A DNA stretch of 64,000 bases from Mytilus galloprovincialis (Eukaryota > Mollusca > Bivalvia > Mytilida > Mytilidae). Each line of letters begins with the position of its first letter. The stretch's first letter is position 1. The notes below the pieces were generated by a model that saw only the letters and a program-made list of their open reading frames with translations, did not search any database and had not been told where the DNA came from. This document shows, piece by piece, positions 46,390 through 58,249 of this stretch. Position numbers and translations under genes: made by a program. The DNA is taken from positions 10,882,441 to 10,946,440 of the forward strand of contig NC_134838.1 in the NCBI RefSeq assembly GCF_965363235.1, in the 5' to 3' direction.

Positions 46390-46597
46390 TGCTGGAAATA
46401 AACTCATCATAGATACCAGGACTAAATTTTGTATATACGACAGACGCGCGTTTCGTGTACAAAAGACTCATCAGTGACGCTCGAATCCAAAAAAGTTAAA
46501 AAGGCCAAATAAAGTACAAAGTTGAAGAGCATTAAGGATCAAAATTCCTAAACGTTATGCCAAATACAGCTAAGGTAATCTATGCTTGAGGTAGAAA
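46390..46597 (-). repeat. Retrozyme-like array C, first part of interrupted unit
   Basis: It has ctcatcatagataccaggac, then a minus-strand hammerhead-like core at 46437-46482, and stops at gcttgaggtagaaa. The rest of the same unit resumes at about 49459 (agccttagtttttcaaaa) and again at 50629, after two insertions. Confidence 0.8.
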
Positions 46598-47235
46598 ATA
46601 AAATTGAGAATGGAAATGGGGAATGTGTCAAAGAGACAACAACCCGCCCAAATAAAAAACAACAGCAGAGGGTCACCAACAGGTCTTCAATGTAGCGAGA
46701 AATTCCCACACCCGGAGGCGTCCTTCAGCTGGCCCCTAAACAAATATATACTAGTCCAGTGATAATGAACGCCATACTAATTTCCAAATTGTACACAAGA
46801 AACTAAAATTAAAATAATACAAGACTAACAAAGGCCAGAGGCTCCTGACTTGGGACAGGCGCAAAAATGCGGCGGGGTTAAACATGTTTGTGAGATCTCA
46901 ACCCTCCCCCTATACCTCTAACCAATGTAGTTAAGTAAACGCATAACAATACGTACATTAAAATTCAGTTCAAGAGAAATCCGAGTCTGATGTCAGAAGA
47001 TGTAACCAAAGAAAATAAACAAAATGACAATAATACATAAATAACAACAGACTACTAGCAGTTAACTGACATGCCAGCTCCAGACTTCAACTAAACTGAC
47101 TGAAAGATTATGATTTCATCATATGAACATCAGGCACAATCCTTCCCGTTAGGGGTTTAGTATCATACCATCATAACATATATGCGAAGAACATTACCCG
47201 TGTCATGCCAACAACTGTTTTTAGAATAAATGTGT
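46598..47235 (-). mobile_element. 3' untranslated region of the nearly intact PLE
   Basis: Minus-strand non-coding tail following the ORF stop. It holds the aacatgtttaaccccgccgc, gcctgtcccaagtcaggagc and gaagacctgttggtgaccct blocks that also form the solo copy at 25 kb, and it ends ccccatttccattctcaatt. Its end marks the insertion boundary in the array unit. Confidence 0.75.
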
Positions 47236-49455
47236 TTAGTTCCGATGCAAAGACCTTATCAATGACTCAATATTAACGCCAAAATATGCAATCTTTAATG
47301 ACTTGACAACAGTATCGTAATTATATCCCTTCTTAATAAGTCTATTCAAAGGTTTTGTAAGTTTCTGAGGTGAATACTGACACCTTTGTGCTTTATAAAG
47401 AATATTACCATAAAAAATTGGATGTGAAATACCTGAACGTATTAAAAGTCTGCATGTTGAGCTATATTTACGAATAATGTCTTTATACCGATGATAAAAT
47501 TTAGTAAATGTTTTGACTAGTTTGTGATATCGAAAACCCTGGTGTAATAATTTTTCAGTAATACATAAATTTCTCTCGTTAAAATCTAAAACATTGTTAC
47601 ATACACGAGCGAATCGTACAAGTTGAGATATATAAACACCGTAAGATGGTGACAAGGGAACGTCACCATCTAAAAACGGATAATTAACGATAGGAAATGA
47701 AAAATCATCCCTTTTATCATAAATTTTAGTATTCAGCTTTCCATTAGTGATATAGATATCAAGATCGAGAAAAGGGCAGTGGTCATTGTTAGTATTAGCT
47801 TTATTTAAAGTAAGTTCAACAGGATAAATTTCATTAATATACATACTGAAATCGTCATTATTGAGAGCCAAAATATCATCCAAATATCTAAAAGTATTAT
47901 TAAATTTGTTTATCAGATGTTGTTTCGATGGGTCTTTGCTTATTTTTGTCATAAATTGTAACTCATAACAATACAAAAACAGGTCCGCAATAAGTGGTGC
48001 ACAGTTAGTCCCCATTGGAATTCCGATAATCTGACGATATACGGAATCCCCAAAGCGAACAAAAATGTTATCTAGTAAAAATTCAAGGGCATATATAGTA
48101 TCAAAGCATGTCCAATTAACATAGTTTTTTTGTTTATTGCTACTAAAAAATGACCTAAAAGAGTTTGAACATATATATACACATTCTGATTTTTTGAATG
48201 CCCATTTAATTAGGTGTGTGAATTTTTTCTTAATGAGAATGTGAGGCAATGTGGTATACAGGGTAGAAAAATCAAAACTTTGAACAGATTCAAAATCACC
48301 AATATAAGCATGCAATTTATCAAGTACTTCCAACGAGTTCTTGACACTCCAAAAGTAATTTATTCCACTATTTTCGAAGGCCTTATTTGAACAATTTATT
48401 ATCAGGTTTTTAATTGTACCAAGTGTGCTGGTAAGAAGAATAGACAATTTAGTAGTTGAACAATGGCTTGAAGACGAAATAAATCTATATTTGTAAGGGG
48501 TTTTGTGTAGCTTCGGAAGCCAATACATAGTTGGGACTTTCATTGTATTTGGCTCTGCTTGTAAAGCGGTGCCTAAAAGTTTATGTTTGTTACAGATTTC
48601 GTTTTCTGAAAATGGAGTCAGTTGGAATGTTGGTGAATTGGTGATTTCCTTTTTCAGAACCTCAATGTAAAATTTACGTCAAACAATAATAATATTATTA
48701 GCAGCTTTATCTGCCGGGACAAAAACAAATTCCTTGGCTAGTTCTTTTAGTTTATGTTTGATACGAGAAATAGGTTTATTGTTGTAAGGGTTTATAGTAA
48801 AATGTTCTTTAAAATGTTGAATACGTATATCAACTATCTTCATTACTGAATTAAAAAAAGAGTCCAAAGATTTTTTGTCAGCTTTTTCCCGTTTTATCCA
48901 TTTCATACAGTAAGTATGGAGTGAGTCGTGGATGATATTACGACACTCATTCCAATTAATAATTGACGGGGGACGATATTTAGGTCCTTTACTGAGGAAT
49001 GATTTTAACTCTCGGTCTTGAACGATGTTAAGATCTCCTGTTATAACATGGGAAATGGGGCCATAAATATATTCGGAATTACTGCAAGTACATGAAGTAG
49101 GTGTATTTTCACTGATATTAACATCTTTACACAATTGACTATAATTAAACACAAATTTCCGGGTAGATTTCTTGTAAATATAACAAATAAGAGGTAGCTC
49201 AGTTTTGTCAAAATATCCAGGAATTTGTTCTTTAACAGAATGGTCGTTAAATATACCGGCAATATTTACAAAATCAAAGCCTTTATTGACATACTTAATT
49301 TTAATAAAATGTTTTTTATGATCTTCAGGGCGATCAATTTTGGGAAATAGTTTTGAATAACAATATGCCATAATAATTTGAACAATTTCATACTTAGGAC
49401 TGCTATATGAAATTGTGTTGCAATCCTCCAAAATTTTATTTAACTTATTAACCGG
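47236..49455 (-). pseudogene. Penelope-like element protein with reverse transcriptase, one stop codon
   Basis: Two open frames in the same frame (49431-48679 and 48543-47236) are separated by a single TGA at 48679-48681 just after NNIIIV. The N-terminal part has a CTCSNSE cysteine motif, GDLNIV and FVPADKAANN (DKG-like motif). The RT part has WLPKLHK and, counted from the second frame's Met, DFSTLYTTLP (about 91-100), IGIPMGTNCAP (about 173-183), FRYLDD (about 218-223; YLDD catalytic aspartates) and PFLDLDIYI, then the KIYDKRDDF and SYGVYISQLVRFARVC blocks. This arrangement fits PLEs, perhaps the Naiad group with an N-terminal nuclease. No GIY-YIG domain is visible, because the 5' end is cut off at the junction near 49456. 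The first codon listed for the upper frame is TTG, so the true start lies further upstream and is lost. Confidence 0.9.
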
Positions 49456-49519
49456 TAAGCCTTAGTTTTTCAAAAATTCAAAATTTTGTAAACAATTAAT
49501 TTATATATATAACCATATC
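49456..49519 (-). repeat. Array C, middle part of the interrupted unit
   Basis: It has aagccttagtttttcaaaaa and the gtaaacaattaatttatata block. It ends accatatc at the boundary of the hAT-like insertion. Confidence 0.8.
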
Positions 49520-50628
49520 CAGGGCCGTAACTACCTATGAGGCAGGGGAGGAACTGCCTCCCCTGAAATTTCTACACCAATTTTTTTTTTAAGTAATAAA
49601 ATGAAATATGTACACGAAGAACTTGAATTTAAATTATAAACAACACAAGTTTACAGTTTTAACAGTGTGATATATCTGTCATTTTCCGGATTTTTGATCG
49701 AAAGTTAACCGTTTCAGTATAATTTTATTTCTTTTTTCGTGTGGCCGTCTGTCTGTTATTCAGTATATATTCGTACGAGAACACATATGATACTTTGCTT
49801 TCGACAATTTTGAATAAAACTGAACTATTCACATTCATTTAAGGGCTCAATTAAGCAGAGGAAGTTTCCTTCCTATTGTAAGTCTTTTATGATATCGGAA
49901 ATTCGTTACCGGCTGAATCAGCTGTTGGATCGTTTTTTTAACGTCACCCGATCGTACGAGTTCATTATGGTCAATGCCTTAGTAGTTAAACACTCCCATT
50001 CGTTGTAGCAGGGACTTTCTATACTAAGTATATACTTAGAATAGAAAGTCCCTGGTTGTAGTTATATACATGTCTGTTCAGCTTACAACGATATTGAAAT
50101 TCAAGGTCCTCGATAAAAAAAAAATATCTTGCGTTCTATGATCTTGCCTTATATGCTTTGATTTGTACCAGTTTGATTTCTAACAAAATTATCTTACAAT
50201 ACAGATAATAATTGTTTGCATAAAAATTGCTTCCAGGATCCAGCAATACTGATGTGTTTCTTAAAGTAAGAAAATCGAATGAAACGGGTTATTTTTAGAC
50301 ATTTTACTGAGAGAAAAAAATCAGTGGTCACAATGTATTTAATGTTAATAATTATAGGTCAAAGTACGACCATCAAAACGGAGCTAGCCTTGGCTCACCA
50401 CGAACAGCAATCTCAGGCTCAGACAGCTTGTTTTTGCATAAAAATTGCTTCCAGGTTCAAGCAATACTGATGTTACTTAAAGTAAGGAAATCGAAAGAAT
50501 ACGGGTTACTTTTAGCCATTTTAGGGAGAAGAAAAAATCGGCGGGGGCTGTGCGCCCAACCCCCCTTCCGCAATTGGCGGCCCCCAAACCCCTTCCTCCC
50601 CTGAATTCGAACCCTAGTTACGGCCCTG
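49520..50628. mobile_element. hAT-like non-autonomous transposon with 5-bp target duplication
   Basis: The ends cagggccgtaactacc and ctagttacggccctg are inverted repeats, bordered by ATATC on both sides (49515-49519 and 50629-50633). A second inverted block lies just inside (ggcaggggaggaa against ttcctcccctg). CAGGG-type ends suggest hAT. The interior has two copies of tgcataaaaattgcttccag followed by a gtaag.aaatcga block (50216 and 50437). No transposase ORF. Confidence 0.7.
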
Positions 50629-51113
50629 ATATCAATGATAATTCATGTCAGCAGAAAAAGTGCTGACTACTAGGCTGGTGATACCCTCGGGGTAATAAAT
50701 CTCCACCAGCAGTGGCATCGACCCAGTGGTTAATAATTATAGGTCAAAGTACGACCATCAAAACGGAGCTAGCCTTGGCTCACCACGAACAGCAATCTCA
50801 GGCTCAGACAGCTTGCTTTTGCATAAAAATTGCTTCCAGGTTCAAGCAATTCTGATGTTACTAAAAGTAAGGAAATCGAAGGAATACGGGTTACTTTTAG
50901 CCATTTTAGCGAGAAGAAAAAATCGGCGGGGGCTGTGCGCCCAACCCCCCTTCCGCAATTGGCGGCCCCCAAACCCCTTCCTCCCCTGAATTCGAACCCT
51001 AGTTACGGCCCTGATATCAATGATAATTCATGTCAGCAGAAAAAGTGCTGACTACTAGGCTGGTGATACCCTCGGGGAAATAAATCTCCACCAGCAGTGG
51101 CATCGACCCAGTG
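50344..51113. repeat. 385-bp tandem duplication
   Basis: 50344-50728 is repeated as 50729-51113 with few differences (for example tacttaaagtaagg against tactaaaagtaagg). The duplicated block spans the right end of the hAT-like element and the following end of the array unit. The junction is at gttaataattatagg, so the event is younger than both insertions. Open frames on both strands here are duplicated artefacts. Confidence 0.9.
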
Positions 51114-51262
51114 GTTGTAAATAAACTCATCATAGAAACCAGGACTAAATTTTGTATATACGCCAGACGCGCGTTTCGTCTACAAAAGACTCATCAGTGA
51201 CGCTCGAATCCAAAAAAGTTAAAAAGGCCAAATAAAGTACGAAGTTGAAGAGCATTAAGAAC
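51114..51262 (-). repeat. Array C, second partial unit
   Basis: It continues the unit sequence ctcatcatagaaaccaggac, with an intact-looking minus-strand hammerhead-like core at 51160-51206 (CTGATGA, GTC/GAC stem, GAAACGC, GCGTA). It stops at gaagagcattaag. Confidence 0.8.
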
Positions 51263-51720
51263 CTTTCCTTATTTTCATGAATCATAAATATTGATAAAAG
51301 ATGTAAATATAACCAATATTATTTCAACTGATCGGGAGTAGCTTAGATTTTCATTTGCATAAGGGTTGTCTATTTGAAGGTGTGTTTGATGCTGTTATAC
51401 TTATTATTGATTTCTAATCACCTATCAGTGTCACCAAACGGATGAACAAAAAAAAATAGAGTAGTTTACAACTTATATCATTTATATGTGTTATAGCTAA
51501 GTACGTTGAATACATTGCATGTTTTTCAACTCCGTTTTACAAAAAAAATTAACGACTGGGTTTCACTACTAGTATTTCCTTTTTGAATACACATACAGTG
51601 TTAACATATTTCAACCTAATCAATGACCATAATTGGTCACTTTATTAATGAGCTTATCCCAAACCACCTTTCTATAGATTGACTGCTCTTTGATGAGCGA
51701 ACCGGTTAAACCCCGTCGAA
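51263..51720. other. Intergenic, nothing recognised
   Basis: AT-rich. Confidence 0.35.
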
Positions 51721-51724
51721 TTAA

Positions 51725-52427
51725 TGCCGGCATCACACATTTGCGTATAGACCGGCGTGCATCAAACGTACAGAGAAACTTGACAAAGTCGGTATACATT
51801 AGTTCCACGCCAGAGGAACGCTAAGCAATCGTTAAACGCGCGTTGCATAAGTTTAAAGTACGTCGAAATACAAAGGTATACGCTTGGTGAACGCTACAAC
51901 TCGAGGAAATTTTTAAGCAGCATAAAAAATTTCATATAGCTCAAGCGTGTGTCTAGCGTATATCTGTACGCTTTACGCACGTAATTACATACGCTAGAAG
52001 CGCGTTGAAAACGCTACAGATAAGTTTGAGACACGTTTAGGGCACGTTGTATAGGCTTCAAGAACGTTCGACTTTAACTATAACGTATGCGGATGTGTTT
52101 GTAACAAACACCAAATATTAGAACGTCCAAGGTACGACCGGGACGCGTCTTAAATACATTCAAGAAACTTTTTATCTTTGTAGCGTGCATTCTATCTACG
52201 TTAGACAAACGACAGGCATACGCCAACATACGTTTCTCAAACGCCAGATAAACGCTTACGTACGCTTCTCGTACTCCCAATACACGATTAAAGCTCGTTG
52301 TGCACACGTTACAGATATGATTGACAGGTTAAATGCATCCAAAATTACTAGCGTGTTGGCAGCGTACAGGATTTTTTTAACACGCCCGGCGTACGTCGGA
52401 GCTATACGCTGATGTGTGACGCCGGTA
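51725..52427. mobile_element. CpG-rich MITE with TAA target duplication
   Basis: The ends tgccggcatcacacatttgc and the complement of gctgatgtgtgacgccggta match closely over about 30 bp (both continue GCGTATAG). TAA flanks each side (51722-51724 and 52428-52430), fitting PIF/Harbinger-type TWA targets. The interior is dense in short CpG-containing motifs such as tacgc, gcgta, acgct and acgttc on both strands, in contrast to the AT-rich surroundings. Open frames on both strands are by-products. No transposase. Confidence 0.85.
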
Positions 52428-52675
52428 TAAGTGAAATACATTAAGTAATACCAGTAACAGGACATCGATTTCAAAGACTTTTACTCAAATTCAGTCATCA
52501 GTCAACAGACAAAACATATAACTCTTTCTTTATGGTTGATGATGAAAGGACCTCCTTTAAACTTGCCTTATTTTATCTTTCTTGAATGAATTGAGTGTCA
52601 TGTATTTAAAGCCTCATAAAAACGTTCGTGAGTTGCCATGGATTACGTGAGCCTCTATTGCTCACCTTGGTTCAT
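52428..52675. other. Short intergenic with a Helitron-like scrap
   Basis: The gtgagcctctattgctcaccttggt segment near 52648-52673 resembles, in reverse, the Helitron-like end at 21.69 kb. Confidence 0.35.
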
Positions 52676-52995
52676 AGATATAGGAAGATGTGGTGTGAGT
52701 GCCAATGAGACAACTCTCCATCCAAATAACAAATTATAAAAGTAAACCATTATAGGTCAATGTACGGCCTTCAACACGGAGCCTTGGCTCACACCGAACA
52801 ACAAGCTATAAAGGGCCCCAAAATTACTAGTGTAAAACCATTCAAACGGGAAAACCAACGGTCTAATCCATATAAAAAACGAGAAACGAGAAACACGTAT
52901 AAATTACATAAACAAATGACAACTACTGTACATTAGATTCCTGACTTAGGACAGGTGCAAACATTTGCAGCGGGATTAAACGTTTTTATGGTACC
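52676..52995 (+). repeat. Dispersed repeat family R3
   Basis: Full-length-looking copy: gaagatgtggtgtgagtgcc, gtacggccttcaacacggag, gggccccaaaattactagtg, ttcctgacttaggacaggtg and gcagcgggattaaacgtttt. Confidence 0.8.
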
Positions 52996-53398
52996 AATGT
53001 TTATATTCAACAAAGGTCAATTGCCAACAATATAGTTCATGAAAAAAAAATCTTTGTCTGTTTAGGTTCTCCCTATCTTCTTTAATTTTTGCACAACACG
53101 AACGAGAGGGTAAAATAATCCTCATTTGAAGACGAAAAGTCTGATAACATAATCAACACAATTTGACTGATTTAAAGATATTGCCTTGCTAATAAAACTA
53201 ATAATCAAGCATATTTAAAGTCGAAAACTTCTATGTAATACAATTTCACATTTGTTTATATTTCTGTGGTTCCTTACACATAATTCTCATACCCCAAAAA
53301 ATGTTAATTATTCTATAAAGACATTTCTGTCATTCGTAAAGTTATTAACACGTTCTGTGATAAATTGTGCATGTCAATAATGTGTATTAATGCCAATT
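52996..53398. other. Intergenic, nothing recognised
   Basis: AT-rich. Confidence 0.35.
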
Positions 53399-54575
53399 AT
53401 ATATGTAGGACTCTAAAGTGCGATGGGGACGATAAAGTACGATGGTCAAGCTAAAGTGCGATGGTCTATAGCTACGCTAAAGTGCGATTCTTCCATACGC
53501 TAAAGTCCGATGGTCCGCAAAAGTATAGACGTTATAAACGTAGTTTGATTATGACGTTAACAGTCGTTTATACAAACAAAAAAAGAACACGCCGGTAGAC
53601 AAATTACAAATATTTGATTAAAAACTTTTGAACCAATAACTTAGATAATTTAAATCTAACCAGGCTTTGTCGGCTAGAGAAAATGTGTTTTATTTCGGTA
53701 GCTGGAAGAAGAACTTGTAACCTGCTGCAGTCAATCGTTTTACTATAGGCATAATAGATACAAGTAGTATTCGCAGAGATATCCTGTATCCTGCTTTTAT
53801 TGGAAGCGAACGGATACATTTGAATCATTGTTTATGTTTCAGTTTATTTTGCGGTTCCCTTTAAAATGTCGCTTTTATTGAAAAGTAACGTGTACAATAT
53901 AAAGGTACATATTTTTCATGCGTAAGTTATAACTAATCGCCGAAAACATTAGTTTGTACATTGCCTGAAAATATAACATGGATGTGTAGTTGCTACAAAA
54001 AAGAAGAAAAATAAGCTCGGAAAACATCGCCTTTCTCTCTCATTTAAATTAAACAAATAAATGTTACATATTCCGACAATAATCGAATTTTGTATCTTTT
54101 AACTTACAAAGACGACTGTAAGGGGAGGTGTACCCATAAGCGATAGACTGTGTACGGCAAGCTACACCAATTATAACAATATTTAATACGCAAGAGTTGT
54201 CAAAAAATCATTTACAAGAAATATATAGTATTCTGTGACACGTAAATTACCTTTTTAGCAATTATTACGTGGTCGGTCTTTGAGAATTATTCACTTAAGG
54301 CTACTGTTAAATTATACTGCCTTTCAAATCTATGGTATACACCTTATAATACTAGATAATACAAAAGGGCTACTGTTGCATTGAGTGTTCTTTAAAACGT
54401 CTTTTTTATAAAGCCCTCGAACCTAACCCTTTGGTACATCGCACTTTAGCATGATATACCATCGAACTTTAGCGAACAAACAACCATCGCACTTTAGCGT
54501 GCGACACCATCGTACTTTAGCGTAGACCATCGCACTTTAGAGTACCATCGCACTTTAGAGTCCTACATATATATA
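53399..54575 (-). mobile_element. Transposon copy B with subterminal ctaaagtgcgatgg arrays (inverted to copy A)
   Basis: The left side (53410-53516) has about five ctaaagtgcgatgg-type units. The right side (54435-54560) has about six inverted units. The outermost 28 bp (atatatgtaggactctaaag and onward) are perfect inverted repeats. The right-end order (catgatataccatcg) corresponds to the left end of copy A, which shows opposite orientation. The central regions share acaggatatc.ctgcg and the gtctata/ggaccatcggactttagcg block. This copy is about 180 bp longer than copy A. Confidence 0.8.
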
Positions 54576-55129
54576 TGACAAAGCAGAATTAAAACTTCAG
54601 TAAAAACGAATTTAAGGAAGAATATTAACAAAAACAAACAAAGTGACAGATATTAATTGATTATTGAAAACCCCCTTTATTTCCGTTAGATAAAAAAAAG
54701 TATCCTGTATTTGATATCTTATGACAAAAAAGAAAAAAATCGTGAATATATGCCGGGTTCATAACGGTAGACGTTTGCCAAAACTCTTGTGCTGGAGATT
54801 TGTTAGATTCAAAATTTTGTGAATAATAGATTAGGATTAATTCGAAAATGATTATGTACAAATGTGGGATATGGCTAATGGTATTATTCGTTCAGGTATT
54901 TCATTTTACTATATTTTTGATTCAACAAGACTCTTCTATGATATTTACATAGACGGTAGTAGTTAATGCAATTTGCCAGAAAGAGATCTTATTCCAGAAC
55001 AAAAAATACCGCAAAAGAAATAGTATCAGGGCAAAACAATTAATATTGAGAAAATAAAGCCACCACTGAAGTAAAAGATGTATATTTACGTACATGATAT
55101 AGGATAGCACTTAAGTAAGATTCATGCAC
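54576..55129. other. AT-rich intergenic, no gene seen
   Basis: The two short minus-strand open frames lack support. Confidence 0.35.
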
Positions 55130-55262
55130 AAAAATATGGGAATGTTGTATCATTGTCAATGAGTCTTCTATCCAACAACGACCAGAAACTAGGATTTATA
55201 CAACTTAAGGTCACCATATGGCCTTAAACAATGATAAAAAAAACTAAACTGAAGACTTAAGA
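55130..55262 (+). repeat. Decayed copy of the aagatgtggtatgattg family
   Basis: It has tgttgtatcattgtcaatga and taaggtcaccatatggcctt. It is a distant match to 34.4 kb. Confidence 0.5.
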
Positions 55263-55274
55263 CATGGGTACAAA

Positions 55275-55680
55275 TAAAATTGAGAATATAAAGACTGTTA
55301 CCCCAAGGGTATCACCTGCCCAATAGTCAGCACTTCTATGTTGACTTGAGTTATCATTGATATGTTTATAATTATAAATTAACTGCTAACAAAACTTGGA
55401 ATTTTTGAAAAACTAAGGCTTTTCTACCTACGGAATATATTAGCTTAGCTGTATTTGGCCAAACTTTTAGGAATTTTTAGTCCTCAATACTCTTTAACTT
55501 TGTACTCTATTTGGCCTTTTAAACAGTTTTTGATTCGAGCGTCACTGATGAGTCTTTTGTAGACGAAAAGCGCTTCTGTCGTAAATATGAAATTTTAATC
55601 CTGAATGATTAAGAAATTTTAACTACGCGTTAGCACTAACGACAAGTTGAACAACAGACCCTTGGTATCTATGATGAGTC
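55275..55680 (+). repeat. Retrozyme-like single unit, plus orientation
   Basis: It is the reverse of arrays A and C. The conserved ggtatcacctg.ccaatagtc segment precedes a plus-strand hammerhead-like core at 55536-55584 (gcgtcactgatgagtctttt, gtagacgaaaagcgcttctg, then gtcgta). An extra ~45 bp interrupts the region between aatcctga and the final atctatgatgagt. Confidence 0.8.
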
Positions 55681-55999
55681 TATTTACAAGGTTACATATG
55701 TTATGAGCAAAGTTTTATAACAGCATACCATTAGAACAAACTGTTGAAAGGGCTTAGCCCATTAAATCAATAGGAGAAACCAAAGAAATAATCTTACAAA
55801 AAGACAAAAATCAAGTTCTGACCTCAGAGATATCGCAGTTACTGAAAATAAGTTCCTGTTAGATTCAAATAAAAGATAAACCATGTTTCAAAGTTTAATA
55901 TCAATCGATGTAAATCCAACAGATTTAGTGAAAAGGAAATTATGATTATTCTAAGTAAAGTTCGAATATGTAATATAACAACATACAAGTATTATTTTA
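55681..55999. other. Intergenic, nothing recognised
   Basis: AT-rich. Confidence 0.35.
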
Positions 56000-56700
56000 T
56001 TTGTCTGTATGTATAAGTATTACTTTTACTGTTTAGTCTGTGTTTTTGTGATATCAATTGAAGTGACGCTGTACTTATATATCTCATCATTTTTTTTTTT
56101 ATTTTCTATTAAAATTTTGTATTCTTGTCTTTCCTTTTTACATAGTAGTTTGTCATGTGTCACGGTACCTTCCTATCCCAAATTCATGTATTTGGTTTTG
56201 ATGTTATATTGGTTATTCTCATCGGATTTTGTCTAATGCTTAGTTCGTTGCTGTGTGCGTTACATTTTAATGTTGTGTCGTTGTTCTCCTCTGATATTTA
56301 ATGCGTTTCCCTCAGTTTTAGTTTGTTACACCGATGTTGTTTTTTGTCCATATATTTATGAGTTTTGAACAGCGGTATACTACTGTTGCCTTTATTTGTC
56401 TTTATGCCTTCTAGTATTTCTTTGGTACATATGACGTGGCTCTGTACTAAAATATCCCGTCATTGTGTTATTGTGCTATTGTAAATTTTTAAGTTTTTGT
56501 CTTTCATTTTTGCTAATGTATTCTGTCTTTATTCCTTCTTGTGCTATTTTGATACATATTGTTTTGATTTTATAGAGATTAAGATTATAACACAATGTTG
56601 ACTGCGGTCCCCTATTTTTGACATCTTTACCTATTATGTCTGTTTGTTTTTATCACACGTCATTGTCAATATAATGGTCTATTGATCCTGTCTAATTCTA
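56000..56700 (+). repeat. PLE-type 3' tails, two kinds in series
   Basis: A decayed gtgacgctgtacttatatat start is followed by the gtcacggtaccttcctatcc ... agcggtatactactgttgcc tail (56155-56400). A second tail type follows with atgacgtggctctgtactaa, atcccgtcattgtgttattg and gttgactgcggtcccctatt. The second type resembles the sequence after the RT fragment at 18.1 kb. Confidence 0.65.
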
Positions 56701-58249
56701 AAATACGCCAAACTTATTGATTTATTGACTAATTTTACTTTTTTTAAAGGTGATTTTTTTTTTAAAAAGGTTATCAATATAATACCGTAGTAATAGCTTT
56801 GAATACTGTAAAAATAAAGATATGATAACCCGTTTACAATAAAATTTCTACAACTAAAGACAAACTTCCAAACCAAATCTTCTTATCTATGAAAAGATAA
56901 ATATGTTATGCTAGTTATGGTATTAAACCCTTGGCTTAATAATGCCTAGATATACATACATTGTAGATCCATTAATTGGACTTTGAATGTTTCGTAAATT
57001 ATTGAATAAACTTTCTATTTTTAAACTCAATGATCTAAATGTAGAAAGAATATTCATTGCTGCTTATGTTCAATGTGTTAAAGTTAGGTTAGTTCACTTT
57101 GGTGAATAGTTGCAGTAATATTGAAGAATATAATCAAGGCTATAGTAGGTATTTCTTTAATGAAATAGTATTGAAACAGATATCTACTGAGTTTGGCCAT
57201 ATGAATCGTGGCAACACAGATTCAAGTTAATTTTCAATAGGTGCAACTGGGACCAGTCGGAATACCTAAGATCTGATGTTGATTTTTTTTGCCGAAACTC
57301 ACATTAATGTTGTCATTAATGAACACTTCCTATATCCTAGATACTTACTAATTAGCATTGCACGATCCCATGCCTTTTCTATACTATCATTGACGTTGTT
57401 ACACTGATTTCATTGGATTTGTTCTGAAGTATCTCTCGGACACGTCTCATTGTATTAGTTGAGATAACACGCCATCTGTATTCGTCAGTCTAAAACTCTA
57501 TTGCCATCGACATGTAGCAAATAATTGCGTTCAATCGGTGCTAGAATTCTACTTTAACTTGCAGTTCTGTGTTGATAATAAACAAACTCGTCATACATAC
57601 TAGGATCGCCTCACATTTGTTATGAAGATAAGAAGAATAACAAATGCGCTGTTCCTTTGGTTTTGGCTTAGTTAAGTGTGTAAGAAACTCGTGATTTTAT
57701 TTAAAACACGAAATTTAATATTTTCATCTCACATAATTGCATATTCATTTTAAATCAATTTTCCGATATTTCACGTTTATGAATACTTTCGACTTCTCTA
57801 ATGTAGATAGAAGAAACATATTGCAAAGGGACAATACGCTTGAAGTTCTTAGAATATGATAACCCTACAGGGACTGATGCTAAAGGAGACTGTTGTGATT
57901 CACCTGTTAATACTCCTGGTTGTACTATAGGAACTTGTGATCACTTATTTAGGATATGTTTTTTGGACAGTTTGTATCCGTAAGTATTCTGTAAATACAA
58001 ACAAAACAAACAAAGATCTTTTTCAAATGAAAAGTTCTAAGATCTAGTAAAAAAGACTTCGAAAGATGGGTATTAATGTCTAGCTGTTATAACTTGATGT
58101 AAGTTAGTTGGTTCGGAAAGTAATATAGTCATTTAAGTTAAAAATTGAAAAAGACAACGGTATGAATACATCAAATATAGTTGACTTATATGAGAAATTA
58201 TTGTTGCAAATGGAGTTAAATGTATAAATCACGTTCCAACAAATTATTT
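56701..58249. other. AT-rich intergenic, no gene seen
   Basis: 57530-57565 (atcggtgctagaattctact) loosely resembles the flank shared by the two peptide-gene copies. No exon found. Confidence 0.35.
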
